Source of the DNA: Mugil cephalus
Taxonomy: Eukaryota > Chordata > Actinopteri > Mugiliformes > Mugilidae
Direction of reading: 5' to 3'
DNA length: 64,000 nucleotides
NCBI RefSeq assembly: GCF_022458985.1
Contig: NC_061773.1
Coordinates: 1,990,001-2,054,000 of the forward strand
Shown piece by piece: positions 1 through 25,870 of this stretch. The notes beneath the pieces were generated by a model. It saw nothing but the letters and a program-made list of their open reading frames with translations. It did not search any database and had not been told where the DNA came from. The translations under genes and the position numbers were made by a program. Positions within the stretch are counted from its first letter, which is position 1; each line of letters opens with the position of its first letter.

Positions 1-1604
1 TTTCATCACAGACTCTAGCTGTACAAGTGTATTGATTCTAGACAATTTACTAAAGGGTTCTAGTCCAGTTTGTTTAGAGTAACAAAATGCTTTATTTCTG
101 TTCTTTTCTGTTCTTCTATTTCTATAACTGGAATTCAGCCCTTCAGTAATGAGACAGACATGGATGGCTGTATGGATAATTTAGATAACAGGGTACCCTT
201 TTCACTTCATATTTTATAATGCTTTATAAGACTCACCAACTCTTCAACGGCAAAAAGGGAAAAAAAAAGTTATTATAACTTAAAGGAATGAAGACAGGTT
301 CTGTATTGCCTTTAGCACTAAGTCCGCTTCTCTGTCTACTGCTCCAGGTGAGATGTGATTTCTGTACTCCCGCAAAGTTGAATGATGAAAAAGATATGTG
401 CCAATAAGAAAAGACAAAACTGCAGATGTTGAACCTGATTGGTAGATCCCTGTCTTACAGAATGTGCAATGTAGCAAATATCCTTTTCTTTCTCACAAAC
501 CATTATGATTTTATAATTATGCAGATATCAGGCTTAAAAGACAGCTATGTTTTAACACATCTGGCCTTAAAGCAACTCCCCCCTCTCCAAACACACTGAA
601 CAGACACAACATTAAAACCCCTGTGACAGTTCAGTGTTCATTCATGACTTAGACATGTTCCACCCACCTAGACCAGACCAGACACCCCCACCCCATAGCA
701 ATGACACAGCAGGATGCAGCCTGACACACACACACACAAAACGCTTCAGGAACAACTCAAAAAAGATGATGAAAAGATGGCCTCAAATTCTCTAGGATTC
801 CACAGGACACCCTCAGCATGTCCATGTCCATTCTCTGATGAGTCACAACTGTTTTGCAGGCACAAGGGAGACCTACACAATATTAGGTAGGTGGTCATAA
901 TGTTATGCCTGACTGGTGTAGGTTAGGGACAGGCTTACACGTCTACTGATGAGAACATGTCACATTGCTGAAGATTGATTGCTGAATATATAGAGTGAAA
1001 TTAACCAAACAATAGTTACAAATCTCTACCATAGTAAGATCACTGACTGCACGTGAAATAAAAAAAAGATCAAGTTAACAAGTCACTGTACTTATGCCAC
1101 CACAGTCAGTCTGGAGAAGTGAACTGTTCCTCAGTGTTTGACAGGATACATCTGCAAACCAAGAGCTGTACATCTTGAAACGTGTTACAGAGGACAGAAT
1201 GTGAAAGAGTTTTTGTTTGCACATTGTGACAAATGGGATTTTCATGATTAGATTTTGAAGAAGTGTTTTCACAGAAACATCTCTAAAAAAGAGGCCATTG
1301 AAGTAACATCAGAAGCCCTCTGTTTGGCCGGAAGCTACACTGACCTAGATAAAAAAAGACTTTAAAAAAAATCTAGTTGAAAAAATGCAGTTTGAATAAA
1401 TGCAGAATTGAGAGAAGCTTTGATATTTCTGTCTCTTGTTGACATGGGAATAAATAACATTTTTGGGGCAATGTTGCTGACTTTTTTCTGTCACTGAAAA
1501 TAGGATGGCTAATAATGTTCTAATGAGAAAAATGCTAATGTGTATGGTGATTTGGGGACTTTATGCGAAATGTAATTTAGCTCCTCTGAACTGTGTGATT
1601 TCAG
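1..1604 (+). other. PIP4K2C intron (partial)
   Basis: This stretch precedes the first recognisable PIP4K2C exon and ends in a good acceptor (T-rich tract, then CAG at 1602-1604). No ORF in it resembles the upstream part of the kinase, so it is probably intron, and the 5' exons lie outside the window. It contains one copy of the TA-flanked repeat family (593-920), which is listed separately. Nothing else is recognised. Confidence 0.7.
593..920 (+). repeat. TA-flanked inverted-end repeat family, copy 1
   Basis: The right end reads GGTCATAATGTTATGCCTGA followed by CTGGTGTA. The left end is a decayed inverted version of it (CACAACATTAAAACC). Internal blocks shared with the other copies are the ACAGTTCAGTGTTC block, the CCACCCACCTAGACCAGACC block and the GGACACCCTCAG block. 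The copy is shortened internally. Orientation A is defined as the strand that ends in ...CCTGATTGGTGTA. Confidence 0.8.
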
Positions 1605-3258
1605 GTCAAAGAGTTGCCCACTTATAAGGATGTAGACTTCAGGAATAACATGCAGAAGATTTATGTGAGCGATGAGGAGAAGAAGAAGATTATGGACAAG
1701 CTCAACAGAGACATTGAGGTAAGAGGCTTTCCTCTTTCCGCTTTATATCTAGTGTTTAAGCAGAGTAGTCTAAAATTGCACTCAAGTAAAGTAGTGTCAC
1801 TCAAAAATAATATTAAGTGTAGAAGTAAAGAAGTATAAAGTTGTCAGAAAGAAATGATGTAACCAGACAGACAAAATATAAGATGTGCAATTATATAAAA
1901 AATAGTAAAAATAAATAATAAATTAAGACACAAATTTCCAAATTTCACTTTTGACCCATACAGTTTGTGTGTGGTCATGACACTGCATGGCTATGTCTGA
2001 TTGGTGAAACAAATAGCATAAAGAGTAATGGATTACTGACTGGAAGTATGTTTTTCAGTAGAAAAACTTCCTTCACTCTAATGGCTCTTGATTTAGTTTT
2101 ACTGGAGCCTTCTATTTTAGACAAATTTTGCGATTGTGAACGGTTTGTTTATTAACAAGAAAAATTTCATTCTTCATAAAAGCTTCCTTTTTATGCCTTT
2201 TTTCACTTCAGAAAAGTACAGTTACTATTGTTTACCATTTTTTTAAACAAGTGAACCACAGCAAACTAATCAAATAAATTAAGGTCAAAGTCTTTACATT
2301 ATGACACTTTAGATAAAAGCATTGTGCAGTAAAACTACTACCATGGGATCAATCTCACAATCTTTAGCTTAAATTAGTTAAAATGAAGAAAACATTCATG
2401 ATTTATAACACCACTGGTGGCCAAAAACAACACAGAGTAAGAAGGGCAAGAGCAAGAAACTTGGATTTATTAATGTGCTTCTTTGCACACTTTTTATTTG
2501 AACTTTTTTCAAACATCTCTTATGCCCGCACTGCAGTTTCTAGTACATATGAAGATCATGGACTACAGCCTGCTGCTGGGTATCCATGATGTTGAGCGGG
2601 CTGAGAGGGAGGAGGAAGAGGAGATGGAGTCTTCCTATGAGGAGGAAGAGGAGGATGAAAATGGCCTGTCTCACGCTCCGGGCTCCATCTCCCCCGAAGG
2701 AATCGCTGGCTACATGAACTCCTTTAAACCCATGGGTCCTGGGGAGTTCGACCCGTATGTGGATATGTATGCCATTCAGAGCGCTATAGGTGAGACCTGA
2801 CAGCTGATAAATCTATGGTGACTAGTCAAAGCTCACTGCCATAACACAACTAAACACCATCGCACACTGTGCTGCATCAGATCAGATCATGCGTGCAGCT
2901 TAATATCACTTACCAGATGCTATGAAACACTCCCTTGTAGGTGCACCCCGGAGGGAGGTGTATTTTATGGGTTTGATTGACATGTTGACAGAGTACGACA
3001 CCAAGAAGAAAGCTGCTCATGCTGCCAAGGCTGTCAAACATGGGGTGAGGCATCTCCTTTGAAGGGGTGACTTGGCATTTTCAACTATTTGCATTTCTAT
3101 CCTGTAAAACTGTTGTCTTCAGGTTCACTTATTTATAATCGACAAAGTTTTTTATTTTGTTTTTTTTTGTTTTGCAGGCAGGGGCTGAAATCTCAACGGT
3201 TCATCCAGAGCAGTACGCAAAGCGTTTCAGAGAGTTCATCACTAAGATCTTCGCCTAG
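1605..3258 (+). CDS. pip4k2c: PIP4K2C, C-terminal half (last four coding exons)
   Basis: Phosphatidylinositol-5-phosphate 4-kinase type 2 gamma phosphorylates PI5P to PI(4,5)P2 at internal membranes; the gamma form has low intrinsic activity. Exons are 1605-1718, 2537-2789, 2941-3044 and 3178-3258 (stop TAG), with GT-AG borders and phases 0/1/0, giving 183 codons plus stop. The encoded part carries the [13 protein letters not shown] catalytic motif, then an acidic Glu-rich insert, the conserved [13 protein letters not shown] block, YFMGLIDML, and the C-terminal specificity loop [18 protein letters not shown]. The Ala of GAGAE is, from work on the beta isoform, the residue linked to PI5P rather than PI4P preference. 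The gamma isoform is chosen over alpha and beta because of [17 protein letters not shown] and the ending FITKIFA; alpha and beta have NPEQYSKRF-type loops and end in ILT. Synteny agrees. The gene is cut only by the window edge. Confidence 0.95.
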
Positions 3259-4152
3259 TTCAAGGAGTCATCAGCATTTAATACACATGGCATTGAACTG
3301 TGCAATACTTATGCAACATCCAATCAGCACTGAAAATCGTCTGTTAAATAATCCATGAGGTTTTCGAATATTTATGATTCAAATTATTCTGCACTGCAAG
3401 ATGGACTGTACATTTACTAAAGTACAAACTGTCTTGTTGGCAAGTGGTTGCTGTTGATAGGTTTCTTTTGTTTTCACTTAAAGCTCTAGCTTTAAGTGAT
3501 CTTTTAGAGTGCTGCAAGAAAACATCTCTGATAAAAATGTAAAGATGATTAGAAAAGCAACACGTTTGTTTCTTTACATTTTCAACTTGACTTTAGTGCC
3601 GATCGAACCTAAACTTTGGAAGACATACTCATTTACTTTTCAATGTAAAAATAACTAATACAATATACACCAATGAGCCACAATATTTTCGCCACTGATA
3701 GGAGAAAGTAAATAACATTGACCATCTTGTGACAATTCAGTGTTCTGCTGGGAAACCTCTGGATCTGGCATTCACCTGGACCAGAACAGACCAGACACCC
3801 CAACACCTTAGTCACTCAAAAACGTGAAGAACAGCACAAGGTGTTGACCTGGCCTCCAGATTCACTAGATCCCAAACTGATCAAGTATCTGTTGGATGAT
3901 CCACAGAGGCCCCTCCCCTCAACCAATAGGACCCAAAAAGGACAGCAAAAAGTCCTATTTAGTTTAAAAAGACACACCGGCAGTAGCACTGAAGAGTAAT
4001 GTACTTCTCGCCTTCTCTCATTATTCATTGCTATGTTACCTCAGAGGTTGCATCATCTGAAACACTACACCAATTGTTAGATCATGTGTTGATCAAAAGA
4101 GCTTTCATGTCTAATCACTGTGTCTCTGTTTCATATTAACTCAATGCATGAG
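3259..4152 (+). other. PIP4K2C 3' UTR and spacer
   Basis: The start of this stretch is the PIP4K2C 3' UTR. I could not find a confident AATAAA signal, so its end is unknown. A truncated copy of the TA-flanked repeat family (3666-3940) follows. No gene is seen. Confidence 0.5.
3666..3940 (+). repeat. TA-flanked inverted-end repeat family, copy 2 (right end missing)
   Basis: Starts TACACCAATGAGCCACAATA and continues through the shared blocks (CCATCTTGTGACAATTCAGTG, AGATCCCAAACTGATCAAGT, GATCCACAGAGGCCCCTCCC), then stops near 3940 without the right terminus. Orientation A. Confidence 0.85.
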
Positions 4153-4971
4153 CAGTGTTGGGGAAGTTACTCAAAAAAAGTGATTAGTTACTTATTACTA
4201 ATTACTTCTGTATATTTTAATGAGATTACTAGTTACTGCATTTGATTTACCTACTTATTACTTTAACTAGCTATGACTCCAAAATAGACATATAACAAAA
4301 ACAAGCAAACATATACTAAGGTATCATACCAGTGTATTTACATGAGTGAAAACAACAAAACCAACATTATAATGTCATGTAGCCAGACATGGCTAGTCCC
4401 ATTTTACATGCGGATCCCAGATTGTTCATGCTTTGACTTTTCTTAAGTGCTTTAAATCAGTCATACCTGTCTTAATCCATGCTGGGTCAGGTCCTGACAT
4501 TTGAAAAAGGAGCCAGGGAAAGCAGAATAAAGCATTAGCCTCGCTACATGCAGTTAGCCTTGTTGCTAAACCAGGTCCTGGAAAAAGACCGAGTGTAACT
4601 ACTGTCTCCCTCTGTCTTTGGACTGCTGATTAACTGTGGTGTTTGGCTGATCAAGTCCGAGCTCTTTCACGTCGAGCTTCTCATCTCAAAAGGATTGTTT
4701 TAGGTGACATAACTTTATTTTTTTATTTTTCTTTCTCCATTTTCTCTGTCCGATCGTCTCCGGCCGCACTTTCAACAGCACTTTATCGGTCAGACGGCTG
4801 TGACGTTAGCCCCATGGTGGGAGGGTGGTGGTATGCAAATCACGGTACGTTCAGCTGTGGGCGCAGGAGAGGTGCGCCCTGGGTGCGCCCCAGCATGGTC
4901 CTATCTCTTGTATTGAAGAGGAGTTACTGCGCATGTGCAACTTTTAACGAGAGTCTATAGATCTATACTAT

Positions 4972-5026
4972 AGAAACCTGTCTATAGCATAGACATTATT
5001 AATGTCTATGCTATAGACAGGTTTCT
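4972..5026. repeat. Near-perfect 27-bp palindrome
   Basis: The arms at 4972-4998 and 5000-5026 are exact reverse complements, separated by a single T at 4999. The core includes CTATAGCATAGACAT. It lies inside the hAT relic and is far more perfect than its decayed surroundings. Confidence 0.9.
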
Positions 5027-5104
5027 GTGCAACGTCATCGCACATATGCGCGCGCAGCCAGGAGGCAGAAAGCGGGACATTTCTTATTTGTTTATCAGCG
5101 GAGA

Positions 5105-5311
5105 AAGAAAATGACAAGGATTTGTTGTGCTGTAAACTGCACAAATCCGCAAAAGATTGGATGGAAACGGTTTAATATCCGAGGGGATCTCATCCTTTTG
5201 CAAAGACAAGAAGATGATTGTGGCTCCAGGCCACAGGATGGATGTGAAGAAACCAGCGTCTGGACAAATGTTTTTGAGTGCCTGAAGATCTTCCGTGTAA
5301 TTGCTGAGTGA
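5105..5311 (+). pseudogene. Possible THAP-like zinc-finger fragment inside the transposon
   Basis: The reading frame from the ATG at 5111 begins MTRICCAVNCTNPQK, similar to the start of THAP domains (CxAxNCxN). The later Cys and His of a THAP finger are not evident and the frame stops at 5311. It may be a remnant of a nested transposon or a chance match. Confidence 0.25.
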
Positions 5312-5584
5312 AGGACGAAATGTATAGATGTAAGGATTATCGCATGAGAAGGAGTAATTTTAAATTAACATTTATGCTATTATTGTATTAAAATACTTAA
5401 TATGTAAATATTGCGTTGAATTTATTCCTGCAGAAAAACAATGTGAAATTACTGGTGTAATATTACGTAAATATTAGCAACTACTCATCATTAACTATTT
5501 ATCTTTTTATCTTGCGCATTTATATATATATATATCGAAATATTTTATTATTTCAATTTATTTAAATATTTTTTGTCTTATTCA

Positions 5585-5866
5585 AGGTAATGTGGTGAGT
5601 GTTGAGTGGTGGGGCGGCGCCCTAGCGCCCTCTATTGGCCAGCCGCCACTGGCTTCTGCGCTCCAACACTTGAAAAAAATTTCATCTTTCGCCACAAGTT
5701 TTGTATTACCATGCTGGGCTGACAAATGCTTGGACAGGTTGCTCATTGACTTCGCAGCAGTTGAAACTTGTCGCCTGGGCAGAGAGTGCATTTCACTTGA
5801 ATATTTTTGTCCTTTCGAGCCATAAACTGAAAGTAATGAGAATATCGCCACTGGTCGAAACCCCAA
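5585..5866 (-). pseudogene. hAT transposase N-terminal fragment (BED-finger-like)
   Basis: The minus-strand frame contains KYSSEMHSLPRRQVSTA and KSMSNLSKHLSAQHGNTKL. These resemble the end of a BED zinc finger (conserved SNLxKHLxxxH) from fish ZBED-like hAT transposases. The first Cys pair is missing and no catalytic region follows. It lies within the 2-kb element with hAT-type ends, which supports the call. Confidence 0.55.
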
Positions 5867-6128
5867 ATCTTTCGGCGATCTCTATGGCAACGTGCTCAGG
5901 CAAGTAGCACGCACACAGGCAGCACGCACACATGCCTGCACCACTTAAACAGATCAGAACTCTACACACAGACAAATCACGGCTTGGGTAGCGCAGGAAA
6001 CTGTGTTCCTACATTCTAGTAAAGTAGTGTGGTTATTTTTAGTGTAATGCGTTACTTTACTTCGTTACACAAAAAAGTAATATCGTTACAGTAATCGGTT
6101 ACTTTGTAACTCGTTACCCCCAACACTG

Positions 6129-7089
6129 CTCATGATGACTCAACAGCATTCAACAAGTCAGTGCATGTGAAAGCACAGTGAGCCCTTGGTAGATCAGATG
6201 TACTGTACATGTGTTCCTTTAAAATATAGTCTCAGTGGTAATTTTGTCCTTATTTAGTTCTCTCCCCCGTCCCAGTCGTCCTGGCACACATTCCTGTAAC
6301 TTCTAAAACCGTCACGAGGATTTAACTTTGGGACTAACAGCTGAGCTGATAAACACAGACAGTGGAGAGACAGGTGAGAAGTAAGACTGTGAGGTTGAAT
6401 CCAGTAATGCTGGATTCATCCTACCTACCTGTTTTTATTTAAAATTAACATAAATAAGGTCGGGAATTTCTGCTTATTATTGTACAATATCTCTTTTTAG
6501 ATCATTTTCTGTCAACATACAAAGATGTCCGATGGCCTTTAACAGATTTCTATTTAATATGTTCCAGAGCTGTAGTCTGGCTCCCATTTATGTCAGTTTC
6601 TGTTTCTACTAATGTGTGTTTCCTTTCACATTCGTTGTGATCTGTGACAAACACTGACGGGATTTTGAGGTTTGGGACTTGCAGCTGTAATTTGTTAGCG
6701 CTTAATCCTCACTAGGGTCGTGGGGGTTGCTGGAGCCCACCCCCCTAAATGCCATAAATTATATATATATATATAAACTCTGCCAGTAGCGTACAGCTCC
6801 AGTAGTCAAAAAAATCAGACACTTATGAAGGAAATACCTTATTGTCTTTCTTATTTCAGAACTTTGAGGGCTGCAAACACATTTGAGAACATTAAGTTTG
6901 ACTGGATAGCATGCTAGGCAACATAACTAGATACTGTATATTGTGTTTTGAGCTTTTAAGACAGGGGTGTCAAACATACAGTCCAGTGGATTGTGGTCCC
7001 CCAAACTAAAATGGTTTGACACCCCCGGTGTGGTGTTTGCCATCATATAATTATTTTTTTTTTTTTAAAAAAACATTAACCTATTTAAG
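6129..7089. other. Spacer without a gene
   Basis: AT-rich spacer. A short piece at about 6700-6750 (CGCTTAATCCTCACTAGGGT) matches the 3' tail seen in the repeats at 7090-7400 and 19408-19600. A short (AT)n run lies at about 6760-6775. Nothing else is recognised. Confidence 0.5.
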
Positions 7090-7400
7090 GGCCACAACAT
7101 TATGGGCACAGTGGTGATGCCTCCCAGGGAGAAGGTCTGGTTTCGAAGTCCAATTCGGGCCTTTCTGGGTGGAGTTTGCATGTTGTCCCTGTGTCCACGT
7201 GGGTGTACTCGGGGTACTCCAGTTTCCTCCCACCTCCAAAGACATGCTCGTTAGTTTAATTGGTGATTTTAAATTGACCCTAGGTGTGTGTGAGCGTGAA
7301 TGCTGTGTTAGCCCTGCGATAGGCTGGCGACCTGTCCAGGGTGAACAGCCCCCCCACCCCCCTGACCCCAGTGAGGATCAGCGATGGTAGAAGATGAAAT
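7090..7400 (+). repeat. Teleost LINE/SINE-type 3' tail repeat
   Basis: Carries the well-known fish repeat blocks GGCCTTTCTGGGTGGAGTTT, CCTCCAAAGACATGC, TTAATTGGTGATTTTAAATTG, CCCTGCGATAGGCTGGCGAC and CTGTCCAGGGTG, ending in GATGGTAGAAGATGAAATGA. The GGTTTCGAAGTCC block looks like a degenerate pol III B box. The exact family is not assigned. Confidence 0.75.
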
Positions 7401-9098
7401 GAAAGAGATAAACCTATTTAAAAGCGACACAGTGTTACATTCATAATTTTCTGGAATAACAGCAACTGATTCCATCTCAGAGGTGGTAACATAGTATAAA
7501 ATGAGTGCATTACTATGACCTATAAAGAAGTAGGTCAAATCCAGTAGGGACCTTTAAAAAGGACCGGTGTGAGATTTCAAATGCTAACTGCTAAGTGATG
7601 AGTGCTGGCTGCAAGTAGGATGCACTTGAAATCAGAAAAACGTTCTGCAACATAAATCCCATGCACACCAGCGTACAGTACGTGATGCAACTATCCTCTT
7701 ATCCTCTCTGAGATACAGGGCGTTCAAAATAAATCAGATCTGACCAGACACACCAAAGAAAACACCACAGCTCAGGCAGTATAGCCTCAGTGTATTGATA
7801 ATGAATGCTCTGTGAATCATCGTGTGATTTAAAAAAAAATAAAATACAAATGGATAGAGATGCTTACATCACAGAGGTACAGTCAGCTGAGTCTTCAGAT
7901 CAACACAAAAATACATACAGTTATGCAGGAGGGTTGGGTTTAAAAAAACTTAGTTTTGGGAACTGTTTATTTCCAGCCACTTATAAATATCATAATTGTT
8001 CCATTCAAAGGCCCAGTTTTATAGATGGGTCAAACCATACTCTTCATTCCTTTTGGCAAGGTTACATTAGCCAATTCAAAAATAAAACAGTCCACCCAAA
8101 CTGTACCCTCTGGACATCACATTTAAAACAATCCATTTTTTTTTTTTTTTTTTACATTCAGTCAAAATCAAGGCATTTCACGTTTTCATTTACATCTCTA
8201 GTGGTACGCTCACCCAGATAATGAGCTACTGATGGAGTCATAAAGGACACATTCTGTACAGTATTTATGTCAGACACACTGGTACAAACATAAAAATCCT
8301 GGATGTCAAAGAGTTAATCGGATGGTTGTCAAAGGAGCCCTGACACTGCACATTAAACCTCTGAGCAGCCTCGAGCGATCCTTCGAGCTCATACATGGAA
8401 CCAGCTGTACAAATCACACAATAACAATCTGGAAAATGACTTTTAAACTTTTAGAATTATAGCATTTTATCAATGTATTTCTGTACAGATATTTTTGATT
8501 AACTTCAAAAGTGACTCCCCTTTACATCCACTGAAAAGTTTCTCATATCACACCATATAATTTATGAACAACGAGCTGTGTTAAACTATTTAAAACCCAC
8601 ATTCATAGTCAAAATTAATGACAGGCGCCACCTCTAATACTAGGAATTCAACACGTCCCTCTATCAAATAGTAAACTTATTGCAGTTCTTCTTTACTTCT
8701 GAGCGGGAGTCATGCTCAGATAAGCTTTGTTGAGGCCACAGGCAGTTTTCCATTCCTAACTGAGCGGAGAATAGTTGGAAATAGACTGCATGATGAAATA
8801 TGAATACATTCTTATTACATTATCTGAATGCAGAGGTTTCTTTTATCTTACCATCACATACAGGCTGTAGCCAGGAACACTTCTCTTTTTGTTTTGGTTA
8901 AATCATTCCATCAGACTGAACATCCCTGTGTGATCACCAGTTTTCATCCCTGGCCTTTATCTGGCTCTGGGAGTGCAACATTTGGCAACATCAGTCTTGC
9001 TGACCTGTGTGTGGATGTATAGGATACTATGAGAGCAAAGCCAAAAGCTCACACACACACGCACATACATACACACGTTTTTCCACACCACGGTTCGA
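7401..9098 (-). other. Probable AGAP2 3' UTR and flank
   Basis: There is no coding sequence. Read on the minus strand this follows the AGAP2 stop codon (9099-9101). AATAAA-type signals on the minus strand occur, for example, at 7966-7971, so a 3' UTR of about 1.1 kb is possible but unproven. A poly-T run lies at about 8135-8153. Confidence 0.4.
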
Positions 9099-24376
<15,278 letters not shown>

Positions 24377-24390
24377 TGGGACGGCGGACC

Positions 24391-24444
24391 TCAGCACAGC
24401 AGCACCTGCTCTCTGACCTCAATGGACCTGCACATCTTAAGCAT
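24391..24444 (-). promoter_or_regulatory. Upstream ORF in the AGAP2 5' leader
   Basis: On the minus strand an ATG at 24444 in a good context (CACCATGC) opens a 17-codon frame ending TGA at 24391-24393, 14 nt before the AGAP2 start codon. It lies in the same exon (acceptor CAG at 24461-24463 after a pyrimidine tract), so it would be in every transcript using that acceptor. It may reduce initiation at the main start. Confidence 0.45.
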
Positions 24445-25429
24445 GGTGACTAGAACAAGACTGAAGCAGAGGAGAAAAATGAACGTAGGATCAAACACCT
24501 GATGCCATTTGATACTAAGATAGTAGATTTGACAGTTTCCTTTTAAAGCCCCAGTCAAAATATAAAGTCAGCCTTACAAGAGAACTGCTGTGAATTGCAA
24601 ATTTCCAGACTATATTCAGAAGGCTTGCCCAGTGGTGAAACAAGTCTAGACTGTTTTTTTAAAGCCTCCATTAATGCACAGCACTACTACTGGTCTCTAG
24701 CACCGATTCATTCATAATCCTTCGCTCTCTTTGCTTTGCTTTGCTCTAGAAGTCATTTACTCTGCACAAATATGACATGTAGGCACACTGATAGATATAA
24801 GGAGGCATTTCTTTCCACTGTGTGGATATCTATGCCTCGGACTCAGCCTGGAATTATGCAACAGTCAATTCATTCCGTTGATCCATTTCTTGGCTAGCAC
24901 TGAGATTCATACTGGCTGAATAAAACCACCTTACTACAGTGTGTGTCTTGTCTTTTGCTCATACCATACCTTGATTTTTTTCTACCCCCCTCAACAAATA
25001 TCCATTCATAGCTCCACGTTTGATCTGATGAAGAATTTATCTCGCCCTCAGATTACCAGTCATGTTAAACGGCAAAGAAAAAAGGGAGCTCCAGCTGATG
25101 GGTCCGAGATGAAAAAATAAAAGAAAAAAAAAACAGGTGAAAGGGAAATGTGGTGAAAAAACATCAAAATGGAAATCATTCACTTGTCACGAAGCGTCTG
25201 GCAGCTGGAGCTTCCGTTCGACAATGTCATGCATAAAATGATGTACGCACGGTGTGAGGGTCACCGGGAGATGAAAAACATCTGTTGTTATGTCTCTTGA
25301 AAATAATAATTAAAAAAAAAAATAAGTATCCAGAATTGAGCAAACCCGGGCAATGCTCTTTCTTGTGCCTGTATCCCTCCTCTGGAGAGCAGCTCCTCTC
25401 GGTCACCGCATCCTCTCCTCCGAGTGCCT

Positions 25430-25870
25430 CATCCAATTAGCAAGTCAATAAAATGTGTCTGTGAGGCAGAGGAAGCCCACCAGCTCACCACAGCCCCTCC
25501 TCCTTTCCCCCCCTCTCTCTTCCTCCTCTTCTTACAGCCACAGAGCCTTGCAGCTCCCCGCGCTAGCCCGCGGTTAGCCTGCCGCACAAACCGAGCTCCA
25601 CACTGGATGCAGCTCAGGCAATCAGGCTGGGGATGAGCGGCACGCTGTGAGGCAGCGGCGGTGGTCCTTGCCAACGTTCACAGGGTTTTTATCTGTGCCG
25701 ACACAACAAAAGAGACAGGAGGGACAGAAGAAAAAAAAAAAAGCCTCGGCTCTGCCCCTGCCAATGCATCTGCTCTGTCTCTAGCTCTCTCCACTCTCCT
25801 TACGGGCAGCTGCTGCTTTCTCTCTCTGCTTCAGTACATATCCCCTCTGAGTGAGAAAGTGAGGATGCAT
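25430..25870 (-). promoter_or_regulatory. Candidate AGAP2 promoter and non-coding first exon
   Basis: A GC-rich stretch upstream of AGAP2. On the minus strand the leader could end at GGCT|GTAAGA (donor at 25534-25535) and splice to the acceptor at 24461. The opposite strand is CT-rich (TCCTCCTTTCCCCCCCTCTC-like). Predicted from composition and splice consensus only. Confidence 0.4.

Larger units (their letters stand above)
4153..6128. mobile_element. hAT-like DNA transposon relic, about 2 kb
   Basis: The outer ends are inverted: CAGTGTTGGGGAAGTTACT at 4153 and ...GTAACTCGTTACCCCCAACACTG ending at 6128. The symmetry extends a few bases further out (ATGAG/CTCAT). CAG-TG ends with TAAC/GTTAC-rich subterminal DNA are typical of a very abundant fish hAT group. 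Inside, a minus-strand stretch (about 5600-5866) resembles a BED zinc finger. A perfect hairpin sits at 4972-5026. A clean 8-bp target duplication is not obvious. No intact transposase is present. Confidence 0.65.

Noticed and set aside
7130-7165. Possible pol III B box (GGTTTCGAAGTCC)
   Set aside because: It is embedded in a widespread LINE/SINE repeat, and no plausible A box or tRNA fold surrounds it, so it is not called as an RNA gene.
24377-24397. N-terminal extension of AGAP2 by seven codons from a GTG
   Set aside because: The homologous human start aligns with the ATG at 24374-24376, and non-ATG initiation is not needed.
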